Of a stretch of 64,000 bases of DNA, positions 23,601-35,826 are shown piece by piece. The stretch spans positions 9,796,101 through 9,860,100 of the forward strand of contig NC_003074.8 of the NCBI RefSeq assembly GCF_000001735.4, in the 5' to 3' direction. Position numbers and translations under genes: made by a program. Every line of letters starts with the position of its first letter. The stretch's first letter is position 1. Below the pieces are notes generated by a model. That model worked only from the letters and a program-made list of their open reading frames with translations. It did not search any database and was not told the DNA's origin. The stretch is from Arabidopsis thaliana (Eukaryota > Streptophyta > Magnoliopsida > Brassicales > Brassicaceae).

Positions 23601-26600
23601 TTCAGCTTCTACCTCTTTCAGAAATCGCTTTGAGAATTAGAAATGAGTATGTCAAAGCGTATCTGGGAAGATCACCACGGGATACTGCAAAACACGTGCT
23701 TGCATTTACAGCTTCAGTACCACCTCTTGGGTTCAGCTCGTATGTAATCTCAGACACTGGACGAACAGGTATGTTTCAGAATATGTAATATTGTGTCATA
23801 ACATTATTATGAGTTATAGGATCTTGAATACAATTGCATATGTTTTAGCTCTACTAGCCGCAACTTCCTTACTGATACCAACGGATGTTATGTATTTAAT
23901 TACATCTTCGTTTTCTAATTTGATTAAGCGCGTGGACTATCTGCATCATATGTTACTTCTGGAAGCATGAATCAAAATGTAGAAGTTGGCCAGGGAAATC
24001 TAAAGTTACGCTATTCAGAAGAAGGAGTTAAAATAACTCGTCACTTAAGTACCAAAAATCAGGTGTGCCTGTGTTTTTTATATCTTAACTTACCTATTTT
24101 TCCATTCGGATATGTAAACATCATCTGATGTTGATTTTTGGTGGATTTTAAGGTTACTGCAGAACAGTCATATGCTTATTATATTGGAAGCAATGGAACT
24201 GACAAGGATCCTCAGGTAGCTCAGCTCTTTAACAGATACAACCTTATCTACTTAGCTATCATTTTGATGTGTGTCTGAACCATTCTCATATACTTTTATA
24301 AGGCTTCTGGAGCTTACGTTTTTCGACCAGATGGTGTGCTTCCAATTAAATCTAAAGAAGAGGTAATACATATAAGCTGCATCTATAACCTTATTTCCCG
24401 ACAGTATGTGAAAACACAAAAGAAAAACTAATTGTCTAGCCTGACTCAGGCTCAATTGACTATTGTTCAAGGACCTTTGTTCGATGAAGTGCACCAGGAG
24501 CTTAACTCCTGGATATCACAGGTTATAAACTCTTTGCAACTAGTTAATGCTCTTAAACAGTTTAATTACATCACAGAAGCTATAACTGTTTGATCCATCT
24601 TGTGATGGGTCTGTTAATTTGCAGATTACCAGAGTGTACAAGGGAAAAAACCATGCTGAAATTGAGTTCACAGTGAGTTGATCTCTTTTCACAATTCTTC
24701 ATGTTAAACTGATGAAGAGAAATTTCAGTATTTTAATTTCCTACTTTCTAGATTGGGCCTATACCAGCTGATGATGGTATTAGCAAAGAGATTATCACTA
24801 AACTTACAACCACCATGAAGACAAATGGAACATTTTACACAGACTCGAATGGCCGTGACTTCATCAAGCGGGTATTAGATGCAAAATTCATGTGAAGTAG
24901 TTTATTTTTATTTTTGTAACAAGGGGTATTTTGTTTTTATTGTAACATACTTTGTTACATTTTCTTGCAGATTCGGGACTTCAGAACAGATTGGGACTTG
25001 CAAGTGTACCAACCGGTTGCTGGGAACTATTATCCTGTAAGGCATCAAACCCATCTGAGATTCCTTCTCGTGGTGTACTAAGGTCTTGTACTAGACTGAG
25101 CTGCACTATATCTGGCCTTTTGTCTAATATATATATTTTCTTCCAGCTAAATCTCGGGATATACATGCAAGATAAAACCTCAGAGCTATCCGTGTTGGTG
25201 GATCGAGCTGTAGGTGGATCCAGCTTAGAGAACGGCCAGATCGAGTTGATGCTTCATCGGTTTGTCAACTAACTTTCTCTATATAACCAAGACAAGCATA
25301 TGTTGTTTTGCTTGTATTTCACCTTTTTTTCATTCATGTAGGAGAATGCAGCATGATGACATTAGAGGTGTTGGTGAGATTCTTAATGAAACAGTCTGTC
25401 TCCCTGAAGGATGCAAAGGATTAACGGTAAGCTTAAGTTCTCATCTCATTTTTAGCTGTCCAAGTTGCAACGTATCAGCTTTTAAGGGAACATGTGACAG
25501 AGCTTGTTTCCAAGGTGGTATTAAATCGTTATAGTTGGTCTTATAACCGTTATGGTAACTCTGAATTGTTTTGCAGATACAAGGGAAGTTTTATGTACAG
25601 ATAGATAAACCTGGAGATGGGGCAAAATGGCGTCGAACATTTGGTCAAGAAATTTATTCTCCACTACTTATAGCATTCACAGAACAGGTTGCTCTTAAAA
25701 AAAAAAAAATACTTACTTCCCTCCAGTTCTATAAGATAGTGAAGTGAGATAAGGTACTTTTTTTGTAGGAAGGAGATAGTTGGATTAATTCACATAAGAC
25801 GACATTCTCAGCGTTTGAACCGTCATATTCATTACCAAAAAACGTCGCATTACTCACCCTCCAGGTTAGTTGGATTGTGTACTGTATACATGTCAAAGAC
25901 GGTTTTTTATTAGTTTGACCACACTCACACTATGATTAATTCTGACATTTTCAGGAGTTGGAAAATGGGGAAGTTCTTCTAAGGCTTGCTCACTTATTCG
26001 AGGTTCTTACTTGTCCTCTCTATGCGTTTCCACCGTTAATAATGTGTTATAGCTATGTGCTTTTTGGTTGTGGAAATGTAGTTTAACACTAGGCCGATTA
26101 AACTAGCAAATAATTAGAGATATAGAAAAACTTGTATTACTCAGAAAACCCAAATCTTGCAGTGTCAGGAAACCAGACAATTAGTTGTATAGAGTTAGTT
26201 CATAAAACCAAACCGTAACGTTTAGGGTGTATTTTTCACCTAAAAATCAAACTGTTTTCATGTTTATACTCGTAAAAAGCTGACTATGCGGTTGATCATC
26301 GTGCTATGTCATTTGGTTTTCCTTAATAGTTCCACATGTGAAATAAGATGAGACCTAAAGTAATATAGAAGGGAGATGGTCAAGTCCACTAATTGGTTTT
26401 AAATTGAGAACCCATGAACTTCGACAGTGTTGCTTTTTTGGTTCACTAAGCAACGGGTAAAATCTAATGTGGAATTTGATAATTATTTTCTATCTCTTCT
26501 CTTAATGGTTTCATCGAAGTTGAGTCCTTCTGAGTTACTGTCTTGTTAACCTTGTGAAGGTTGGGGAGGATAGTGAGTACTCAGTTATGGCAAAAGTAGA

Positions 26601-26956
26601 GCTCAAGAAACTATTCCACAACAAAAAGGTTCGCCAAAAAAAGACGACCCTTCTCTTATTTGTCTCACTGTATGTTAACAAAAACAACTGCCGTTCTGTT
26701 TTTAATATGTTTTGAACAGATAAGGGAAGTAAAGGAGACAAGTCTTTCCGGGAACCAAGAGAAGGCGGAGATGGAGAAGAGACGGCTAATCTGGAAAGTA
26801 GAAGGCTCGGCCGGGGAGGAAGTGAAGAGAGGAGAGGCGGTGGACGCAGAGAAGCTAGTGGTTGAGCTTGTTCCGATGGAAATTCGAACCTTGTTGATCA
26901 AGTTTGATGATCAAATTGAAATGGTTGGTGATAAAGAGCAGCAACATAGGTTATGA
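20607..26956 (+). CDS. Secreted or vacuolar alpha-mannosidase, glycoside hydrolase family 38
   Basis: Class II alpha-mannosidase (GH38, lysosomal type) trimming N-glycan mannose, expected in vacuole or apoplast. 29 exons: 20607-20810, 20901-20984, 21055-21143, 21223-21397, 21526-21645, 21728-21811, 21887-21958, 22043-22156, 22261-22361, 22444-22537, 22628-22795, 22891-22980, 23232-23297, 23391-23447, 23549-23768, 23929-24062, 24153-24215, 24303-24362, 24450-24521, 24625-24672, 24752-24871, 24971-25036, 25147-25259, 25342-25426, 25577-25687, 25769-25864, 25955-26002, 26560-26628, 26720-26956; total 3060 nt, 1019 aa. Signal peptide is residues 1 to about 23 ([19 protein letters not shown]). Zinc-binding motif [12 protein letters not shown] is near residue 41; nucleophile motif [10 protein letters not shown] is in exon 4; [13 protein letters not shown] in exon 11. 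The intron before exon 28 (557 bp) is the longest. Locus remembered as At3g26720. Confidence 0.95.
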
Positions 26957-27669
26957 AATAATACACGTTGTTGTTGTCTTTTTAAGTTTAATCGGAGAAG
27001 AGAAAAAAGTTTGAATTTAGTGTCTGATGCGAGTTTAAAATTCGGGTGATTGCAACAGTCACGAGTGCGATCCCGGTAGGAGTATCGCAATTTCTGCATT
27101 AACATTTACGTTTGCTAAGGGGTGGGCATTTTAACCGAACCGAACCGATCCGAACCAACCGAACTCAAACCGACCCAAACTAAACCCGGATTAACACTAA
27201 AATTATTCGGTTAGGCTTCTTCTCAACCCAAATAGTTCGGTTTAAAAACTTTCCTATCACGACAATAAATTTTGTTTGGTGTTTACATAACCGAATTAAT
27301 CGTACCGAATCCGAACTTAAACCGAAATTCCCACCGTTAACCTGGCTATACTGAAACTATATATATACGTATATATATATATATATATACATGCGATGTT
27401 GACAAATGAACACAAAAGTAGATAAACTCAAACCGGTAGTTATTACATTAACTGTGTAATAAAGATTCGGTATATCCCACCCGCGAAGAAAAGGAATCAT
27501 ATCACGGGTTAACGAATCCGGGTCGGGTACACGGAGCAATCATAAAGAAGAAACAAAAACTACGACGACAACTTTTTTTTGGCCTTGGTTAAAAAATTTT
27601 CATAAGTGAACACAGAAGAAGCGGTGGCTCTGAGCCGGCGAAATCTCCTTTCTCATCCCTAAAATTTTC
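26957..27669. repeat. Gap with degenerate AACCGAA-type repeat
   Basis: Positions about 27132-27345 are a degenerate array of AACCGAACCGA and ACCCGA units, interspersed with AT-rich DNA. A (TA)n tract follows at about 27360-27390. The 3' flank of the mannosidase gene and the promoter and leader of the RING gene are at the two ends. No gene seen. Confidence 0.55.
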
Positions 27670-30600
27670 ATGTCCATCTTGCCTCCTCCGATTATCCAAG
27701 GTCACAATTCGTCTTCTCCTTCTTCAGATTCCTCTCTAAACCCTAGCTCTGAGCATGGCAACAACTCTTCTTCTTCTCTCTCTCCTCTTCCCTCCTCTCC
27801 TCCTTCCCGGATCTCTTCTTCCACCGGAACTCGATTCTCCGGACATTCTGAATCCTCTCACAATTTCTCCGGTGGCTCTAGGGGTAATGGAATTGATTGA
27901 TTAACTCAGCTGCTTGATTTTGCCCTAAATTTTAGGGTTTTTACATTAAAAGTTCGTTAATTTTGTTGAGTTTTGATTTGGGTTTTTAGGGTCTCTTTGA
28001 AAAATCTTAGCTTTTTCTCTAATTTTTTATTCTTTCTGTTAAACTGTAGAACCGAGTGTTGCAGCTGAGGAGGGACATAGCCGTGGATCTTCCAAAGAGG
28101 TAAACTTTAGATGCTTCTCAGTAAATGATGAGACTTTAAGTCCTTTTTTGTTGAATGGTCCGTTACTTTTGTTTCTACGCTGCAGATGACACAAAATGGA
28201 GCAGGGAAGGAGAGTTTTTCCCCACCTAATGCAGATAAGCGTGACCATTTTCGATATGATGGTCGAAGGAATAGGTCTAGAGGGAGAGGTACTGGAGCTG
28301 CTGGTTCTTCTTCTTCTCAATTGCAGCATAATTCCGGACCTTTTAATTCTCCTAGAGGCGGTGTTTCGCATCATAATCCAACTGGTAGAAGAGCTAATAT
28401 GATAAGTGGGAATCATTTACTGAATTTTCAGTATGATCCGATTTCGCAACCGCAATCTAGGGGTCCTCCTCCGCCTCAAAGAAGGCAACAATATAAGGGG
28501 AGGCCTTTTAACAAGGATTTGTTTCTTAAGGCCAATTATAAGTTTGTTGTGTTGGACACTGGAGATCATTCTCCTGATTCAATGGATCCTGATAAAATGC
28601 TGCAGTGGGATGATATTATTTGTGTAAGGTATTCTACTCCGTCTCCTGTCCAGTGTCCGATTTGCTTGGAGTATCCTCTATGTCCGCAGATTACTTCCTG
28701 TGGGCATATTTTCTGTTTCCCGTGTATTCTACAGTACCTGTTGACTGGTGTTGATAACCACAAGGTGGACTGCTTCAAGAGGTGTCCTTTGTGCTTTGTG
28801 ATGATTTCTCCAAGAGAGTTATACACTGTTTATATTGAGAACGTCAAGCAGTATTCTGTTGGAGATCCCATCGAGTTTGTACTTTTGACTCGCAAGAAAG
28901 ATTCTTTTGCTCCTACCCGGAAAAATGAGCATGACTTGGCTGTTCCTAATGGTGAAAATGAGATATATGATCCGTTCTCAAAGTTCACTTTCACCCAAGA
29001 TGTTGATCTCTCTGTCAGACAAGCAGTTTCAGAGTTAGACAGTTGGATTGCAAGAGCAGATCCTCAGCTCGTTGAAGACTTGGAGAAGCATCTTTATGTA
29101 AATGCCGCTTTAGAGCGTTTGGAGCAGAGAAAATTGTACTGGAATGAGCATAAGCTCTCTATTTACAGCAAAGTGTGCACAACGGCTAGAAATCAGACTC
29201 AATCATTGTCACCTCCTGATGTTTCTCGAGTTGGTTATCAAGCACCCATGGGGGGCCATGGAGCGCCAGATAGCGGCTCCAATGATCAAGATAAATCAAC
29301 TGAAGATTCTTCAGCGGATAAGTCAGATGGAGAATCTCAATCAAGTTTGGAAAAGGGTTGTGATAATGATCTTGGTCATCCTCTAGAAGATCAAGACGCA
29401 CCGTCATCTTCCTCATGCAATGGAAGTAAAGGTTTCCTGTCTCACCAAATTGACACCAAAGACCTGAAGGACAACGACGCGTACAACTTTTATCAGGTAA
29501 TCAGTTTCTGATGCATACTGTTGTGTTTTCATAAAGTACTAATGAGCTGCATGATGATTGTTTTATTGCTATGGGCTGGTCAATCTCTATAATCTGAAAT
29601 AAATGTTATTATCTGTTTTCGATAATCTAGGTGGGTTTATTAAATAATTGTGGTGGTTCTATCCATATATGCTTAATTTGTCTTACCTTTGTGCTCTTGT
29701 TGTGTACCTATACAGTCTGTTGATGGTCAGCACATTATCCTTCACACTTTGAATGTGAAGTGCCTTCTGCATCACTATGGAAGCTATGACTTTCTTCCAC
29801 CAAGGTAAGATTCCAGGTCGTTTATGCATCACAATTCTCATTTTTCAAAGACTATGGAATAAGTTCCAATGGGATCTTCTTCGTTATCTAATCATTTCTG
29901 CATGTATTTGGGATGCTGATTCAAAGTGTGATATATGGCACTTTTCGTTGATTAATCAAGAACCGTTCGTATAAAGATCCAACTCTTATTTAGTATGAAA
30001 ATCAGAACGGACAATACATTCAAGTAAAAACGGTTCAGTACAAGATGTTATCATCTCTAGTTTGTTGTTCTAATAGACTTCTGATTTTGATCCATTAAAC
30101 GGCAGATTGAGTGGAAAGATACTGGAAATGGAAACCATTACCCAATCAGAAGCGATAAGGAGACGCTACCGCTTTTTAAGTCATTTTTCTTTATCAACTA
30201 CACTTCAGGTATATTTTCTCTTTGTTGCTCCTATCTTCTGCATGTGTTGCTATATCTTGACATTTTCTCATGAGGTTATCCTTGGTTTGGTAATCTTTTC
30301 AGATATGTGAGATTGATATGAAGGAATCCTTGCCTCCTGATGCATTTGCTCCATTTATACATGAAATTAAGAAGCGTGAGAAGCAGCGGAAAGAACGTGC
30401 TTGGAAGGTATTCTCGTTCTAACCATAAAACACAACCCCACGGTCTACTTCATCTAATATCTTTCAGATTCCAACTCCTATTGGCTTTGTTTGCTTTGTG
30501 TCTTATTCTCCTATGTATTCCTTTGTTTAAGGAAAAATCAGGACTTAAGATCATATGATGTTCATATTTCAGGATCGAAAAAATAAAATCAAAGCTGAAG

Positions 30601-31170
30601 TAGCTGCAGCTGCAGAGCTTGTACCATTGATGGCCAGTTTTGGGCAGTCGTCTTCTAGTGATGACTTTCCCCCATTTTCCTTGGATGACTTTGAAGGTAA
30701 ACAAGAGGAATCTCTCGTCTCGTAATTGGATTTTAGGTTTATTGATCTAATAAGAAGCTTTTGTTGTGTCTCTCTTAAGCTCTGGGAAACTCTGCCCCAA
30801 TATCATCAAGCCCTCCAAACATTGGAGAGAGAAGTTCCTTCTCACATGTGACAAGGCTCGGTTTCGCAGCTGGTCACGACTCCCCAAACCTGAATAACGA
30901 GCCAACAAACGTTCAAAGCAGCAGCAGCAGCAGTGAAGTCTCAAACGCAACCACAGGTAACCACTGTTTTTAGCTCTGCAAATTCTAAATAGGATTCTCG
31001 GATGACCTCTAAACATGGTTTCAGGTGCAAGAAACACAAACATAACATCCTTTGCGAGTGTAGCTTCAAGAACAACAACACCAATGGCACCAACCGTCAA
31101 AGAGCCCGGTAAGAGAGGGAAGAAACAGAGCCGAGTACTTCTATCGACAACTAGTGTACGCCGTTACTGA
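27670..31170 (+). CDS. RNF10-like RING-type E3 ubiquitin ligase
   Basis: Probable E3 ligase, the plant counterpart of animal RNF10, which ubiquitylates small-subunit ribosomal proteins during translation quality control; function here is inferred. Exons: 27670-27883, 28050-28099, 28186-29496, 29716-29804, 30106-30208, 30303-30407, 30573-30696, 30780-30956, 31025-31170; total 2319 nt, 772 aa. The first about 75 residues are Ser/Pro-rich. A Gly/Arg-rich segment follows (GRRNRSRGRGTG). The C3HC4 RING is near residues 245-290, reading CPICLEYPLCPQ ... CGHIFCFPCIL ... CPLC. A long conserved middle follows, then a KKREKQRKERAWK charged helix in exon 6. The C-terminus contains SFASVAS and ends basic (GKRGKKQSRV). 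Locus remembered as At3g26730. Confidence 0.92.
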
Positions 31171-31488
31171 AAAGGCCTATGGATTTGTGTATGTATAATA
31201 ATCTTTTCATCTAAGAAAAACTGAGTAAAGAAAGAACCAGAGATTATGGTGAGTGAGTAAGTGTAAAACTCAAACTTGGGCTTTGTTTCTTTTTGCAACC
31301 CATGTGACTGATAATGAAGGTGTCTCTCATTACTACTAGTCTACTATGCCATTTAGGACAATTATTGAGACTCAATCATATGATCCTCTTGACTCAGAGA
31401 ACTAGAAAAAAAAAGATTGGATAAAATTTCTTCCAAGAGTGATTTTCATTCTCACATGTTACAACAAAGCATGAACCTTATCCTTTAA

Positions 31489-31718
31489 AAAATATCTTCT
31501 TCCTTTTGTTCAAACTTTTATCTTCTTTGTCATAGAAAGTTTGGACCACTGATTTTAGTCCGTTGGATTATCAATTATTGACCTCAATAATATCAAAATT
31601 TACTTCAATGAGAATAAGATTACAATTTTTTATTTTTTTTTGAACACCAACAAATCTGCTTCTTCTCTGGCTATAAATAAAGCATAAACTGTTCCAAAAA
31701 CAGAACCAAAAAATATCT
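31489..31718 (+). promoter_or_regulatory. CCL: CCL promoter with two evening elements around a TATA box
   Basis: The evening-element sequence AAAATATCT occurs exactly at 31489-31497 and again at 31710-31718. A TATA box (CTATAAATAA, 31671-31680) lies between them, about 90 bases ahead of the CCL start codon. The second copy therefore probably lies in the 5' leader. Evening elements bind CCA1/LHY/RVE-type MYB factors, and CCL is known as a clock-regulated transcript. Confidence 0.65.
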
Positions 31719-31767
31719 AAAATCACTAAACCTATCTTCTTAACCAAAAGATCAATAGATTACAAAA

Positions 31768-32361
31768 ATGCAGGGAGCTCTGTTTATCAAACCAACTATT
31801 CTTCTTCCTCTTCCTTCTTCAGTTTCTTCTCCAAAACTCACTTTTCTTCTTCCTCACGCAACCAAAGCTTCAAGACTCTCATCTCTCAGATCAAACAACT
31901 CATCATCATCATCATCCTTAACGTCTGACCCTAACACCGTCGACTATAACTCCTCCATCCTTTCGTAAGTCCTTTTGATCACTTCCTCAGTTCATCCCCT
32001 CTTGTTTCTCTTCTCATTGACTTACTCAATAACATCTCTATACTCAGTGTTTTTCCAGCTGAAGCATGCGAAGTAATCAGTGGATACGCTTGTTCTGCTG
32101 ATATTTACCCTGAAGTCAAGCTCGATACAAAGCCCGTCTCACGTCCCGTGGCTTCAGAGCCCGTTGACAGAGAATACGAAGAGTATAACAGCCCCAAAAC
32201 GTAAGTGTTTTTCACATTTTTTAAAACCCTTTCCTTAGCTTGATTTTTCATCTCTGAGTTTTGTGATTTTTGGACTTGGAAACAGGGTTTTCCGTGAAGA
32301 GGCCTGCGATGATCTTGGAGGAGAATTCTGTGAACCTGACTTTCAAAAAGATGCCAACTAG
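31768..32361 (+). CDS. CCL: CCL (CCR-like) small chloroplast-type protein
   Basis: Small protein of unknown biochemical role; the transcript is known for circadian regulation and rapid decay. Three exons: 31768-31964, 32048-32200, 32286-32361; total 426 nt, 141 aa. The first about 55 residues are Ser/Leu-rich with few acidic residues (MQGALFIKPTILLPLPSS, then an SSSSSS run), as in chloroplast transit peptides. The mature part is short and acidic, with four Cys (ACEV, YACSAD, EACDD, EFCEPD) spaced in two pairs. Cys pairs of this kind could be redox-active or bind metal; that is inference. Locus remembered as At3g26740. Confidence 0.92.
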
Positions 32362-32502
32362 AAGAAACAAGATTTTATGTCATGTGAATATGTGTTTGTA
32401 TTTCTACAAGTCTTTGTAACCACTCCTTAATTTATGATATCTAGCTTCACTACTTAATCAAGATTGATGTTATGGATTAGACCCGAGTTCCCAAAGTTAA
32501 TA

Positions 32503-33417
32503 CTCTCTCTGTTCCAAGTTATTTGATGTTTTGGGTTTTACACAAGAATTAAGAAAAATTAACTTTTATATTTTTAATTATTTTTTTGTTAGTTTAATAA
32601 ATATTAGTTGAGTATTTATAATAAATGACTATAGATTTGAAAAGAATGTACAAACTAACCTTGAGTCACAGTATCTTGTCGGAAACATGTTGGAGAACAC
32701 GTGTAATTACGTAAATGTCCTTTGTAACATGTTATTTTTCCGAAATACATGCGATAACATAATATCCTCTTTTTATCTTGTTATTTTCTCTTATTACATA
32801 GTATTTGTAAAAAGCACGTAGTATTTTTTGGAAAAAACATTCTATTCAGTTTAATATCTCATTTTATCATGATATTTTGTAGTAATACACGTTTTTTTAT
32901 TAAGATCACACTTGATTTCTTTAAAAATATATTCTTATTTTTTAGTAATACATGGTTTTTATTAAAATCACATATAATTTTTTTTTTTTAAGATTCTGTT
33001 CATGTAAAAGAATTTCATAATAATGTTTTTTCTTAAAAATTCATAACGTTTTTTGAAATAGCATGTTTTTAAACTAAATATAACATGTGAAATTTTAATG
33101 TTACATGCTATTTTGAAAATTTACACGGATGTGTTTCGTTTACTGTTCATCTTACAACAAATGAAGGGTAGCTTTGTTATTTCCTTTCTTCCGACAACGT
33201 GGATCCATGGTTATTTTGTAACAAAAAACTTTATCTCTGCTAGTTTCTTAATTTGTATGTTTTATTTGGTTATCTACTAATATTACTCATATTAGTTTTA
33301 CTTCTCTCCTTTACTATTGGTTACAAACAAAAATAATAATGATTGTTTTCCAAATCATCAATTTTGGTGGAAAAAGTAAAAAAACTTAAAACATCAAATA
33401 ACTAGGAAAAGAGAGAG
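32503..33417. mobile_element. Stowaway/mariner-like non-autonomous element, 915 bp
   Basis: Ends are inverted repeats of at least 30 bp: CTCTCTCTGTTCCAAGTT then ATTTGATGTTTT on the left, and CTCTCTCTTTTCCTAGTT then ATTTGATGTTTT read inward from the right. The element is flanked by TA on both sides (32501-32502 and 33418-33419). The CTCYCTCNGTTCC end and TA duplication are typical of Stowaway/Tc1-mariner elements. The interior is AT-rich, with repeated short AGTAATACANG motifs and no transposase frame. Confidence 0.75.
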
Positions 33418-33870
33418 TAATAATTTAAATACTTGATAACTAAAATGATGAGAAATTTTGCATACTAAAAGGTTAGATAAAAGCTTTGTTGGCAATGTTC
33501 GTTTGTTCATATGGATGATACAATCAAATGATCCACTCAAATGATCATCTAGATAATTCATATGGATGTTGTATGTTTCTGAATTTGGTTGTGCATCTAA
33601 ACGAAACTAATTAACGTAGTACTAATTGACACCGCTGCAAAAGAACGACTCTACTTCAATCAACGTTTAAGAGCATCTCTTTTCTTAGAAACTTTTTGGG
33701 TTTTTCAAAATATTTTATTTTAATCAAACTGTAGATGCTATGTGTTAAGAACCTTTTTCCATGGGTTCTTGAGAAGCATTCTTCAATCTCTCTTTTACTT
33801 TATAATTACTTTTTTAATTGATGAGAACAACAATGGACATGCCCAAAATTTGTTACTCGGAAGAACTGTG

Positions 33871-34885
33871 CAACAAAAAAACAAATAAGAAACAAAGTTT
33901 ACATGTTTTTACGAACTTGAAACGTGGATAGTCTATATTAGAAGCTTTTGATCAAACTGTAGATGCTCATCTTAAAAATAACATCAAATGGTAAATAATT
34001 TTTTAAAAATTGGTAAAAATAAAATAATAGATAGTACAAAATACAATAAATAAGAAATATTGACAAAAAAAAACAAATATGAAAAGAAATCTACGTACTT
34101 TAAAAACTTGAAACGTGAACGACATATATTAGATGAATTTAATGATCTAACGGTATCACCTCAAAAATCATGTTTATTTAGTAGAAATATTAATAAATAG
34201 ATAGTAATACAAGAAATAATACATACAAAAATGTTGACCAAGAAAACAAATAAGAAACAAAATCTAGATGTTTTAAGAAACTTAAAACGTGGACGACATA
34301 TATTAAAAGACTTTGATCTAACGGTAGATGTTCACCTCGAAAATCATGTCAATTTGGTTGAAATATTTGTAAATAGATATAAGAAACAATAAATACAAAA
34401 ATGTTAACCAAGAAAATAAATAAAAAACAAAATCTACATGTTTTAAGAAACTTGAAACGTGGACGACATATATTACAAGACTTTGATCTAACGGTAGATA
34501 TTCACCTCGAAAATCACGTCAATTTGGTAGAAATAATAATAAATATATAGTAATATAAGAAACAATAAATACAAAAATATTGACCACAAAAACAAATAAG
34601 AAACAAATCTATATGTTTTAAGAACCTTGAAAAGTGAACGGCATATATTAGAAGATTTTGATCTAACGATAGATGTTCTTGAAAATAATATCAAAATAGT
34701 AAAAATATTTAATGAAAATTATTTTAGAAAGATAATATTAGATAGTATAAAATATAATAAATGAGAAACGTTGACTGTAAAAAAAAACATGTTTTAAGAA
34801 CCTCGAAACCTGAACGACATAGATTAGAAGATTTTGATCCAACGGTAAATGTTCACCTTGGAATTAACGTCAAGATAATTCCAAA
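33871..34885 (+). repeat. Six-copy tandem array, period about 170-195 bp
   Basis: Copies begin near 33871, 34065, 34240, 34410, 34586 and 34776; the last is incomplete. Each copy has the same order of landmarks: ACAAATAAGAAACAAA, an ATGTTTTAAGAAACTTGAAACG block, GACATATATTA, a TTTGATCTAACGGTAGATG block, TTCACCTCGAAAATCA, and a closing TAAATACAAAAATGTTGACC. Copies 3 and 4 are the most alike. The array ends directly before a TATA box at 34890. Confidence 0.88.
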
Positions 34886-34889
34886 ATGC

Positions 34890-35600
34890 TATAAATTGAG
34901 GTTTTTGTTTTAGTTCTTCTTCACACTTACATATCAAATATATTTTATTCATTCTATAAACTAAAAGAAAAAATCCTTTCTCTCATCTCCCTTTCTGTTG
35001 CTTACCATTTTTTCAAAACTGTCTTTGAAGTGATGATATGGACAGGTTTTCTCTCCTGCTTTTTGTTTTATCTTTTAGAAATCCAAATTTTCATATCTCG
35101 TAGAATAGTAATCTCTTATTTATTAACCTTATGGAAATGAGTTTTTGTCCCTCGTAGACTTGTTGAGTGTGAATACAAAGGTGGTGTTTTCGCATTAAAC
35201 CTTTTTTTTTTGCTGTGAAAAATGTTCTACTTTTGATAGGGTAAATGGGAGGTTCAAGGCCCATCATAATAGAAATCTTCTTCTTTTTTTATCATATGGA
35301 TGCTCCTCCCCTCTAATCACTCATTTTATCATTCTCATTTTTTATATTTACCGCTAATGCAAGAATCTCATCTTCCAGCTTCTGGTCAGAGGCTTGACCA
35401 TTTGTATATGCGCTTCTCCCATGTCCCGTATAAACCAAAATTCTCAAGGTTCTAGAGATTTTCTATACCGACATGGCGAAAGCGTAAACAAGAACAGTCA
35501 AGCATCTGACCAGGAGTTGAAAATGGAATCTTGAGTTAGAAGCGAATGTAAAGACATGAAATGAAGTGAGAGTGATCAAAGGCGACCAAAATCCAATGTT
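34890..35600 (+). other. Candidate transcription unit with very short ORFs behind the tandem array
   Basis: A TATAAATT box at 34890-34897 is followed at promoter distance by a pyrimidine-rich leader (34908-35010). An ATG at 35033 runs into a possible donor GACAG/gttttc (35045/35046). Two acceptors could join in frame. CTTCCAG at 35378 gives a 29-residue peptide ending at the TAG 35453-35455. A TCAGAG at 35391 gives a 51-residue peptide that includes MSRINQNSQGSRDFLYRHGE, with a stop at 35532-35534. The second frame is also open by itself from an ATG at 35421. I do not recognise either peptide. The transcript itself is inferred, not shown. Confidence 0.35.
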
Positions 35601-35826
35601 ATGTACTTATGACTAGACAATTTTTAATTTTGTAGATGAATGAATACATGTTTGATATTTGAATACCCAAGTTAGACCTAAACTAATCGTCTAATCCAAT
35701 GAAACTTTTTGATTTTTTTTGGTATTGGTAAGAATGTTTAATAAGATGAAAATATGTAGCATTTTGGCACATTTTTTCATATCAAAATATCACTTCTCAC
35801 ATAACAACAATTAACGAGCAAGAAAA

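Noticed and set aside
28566..28826. Antisense frame inside the RING gene exon
   Set aside because: Shadow of the well-supported plus-strand exon; no independent support.
33671..33840. Second PIF-like MITE (AGAGCATCTC ... CATGCCC)
   Set aside because: The ends look weakly inverted, but no target duplication or clear pairing could be found.
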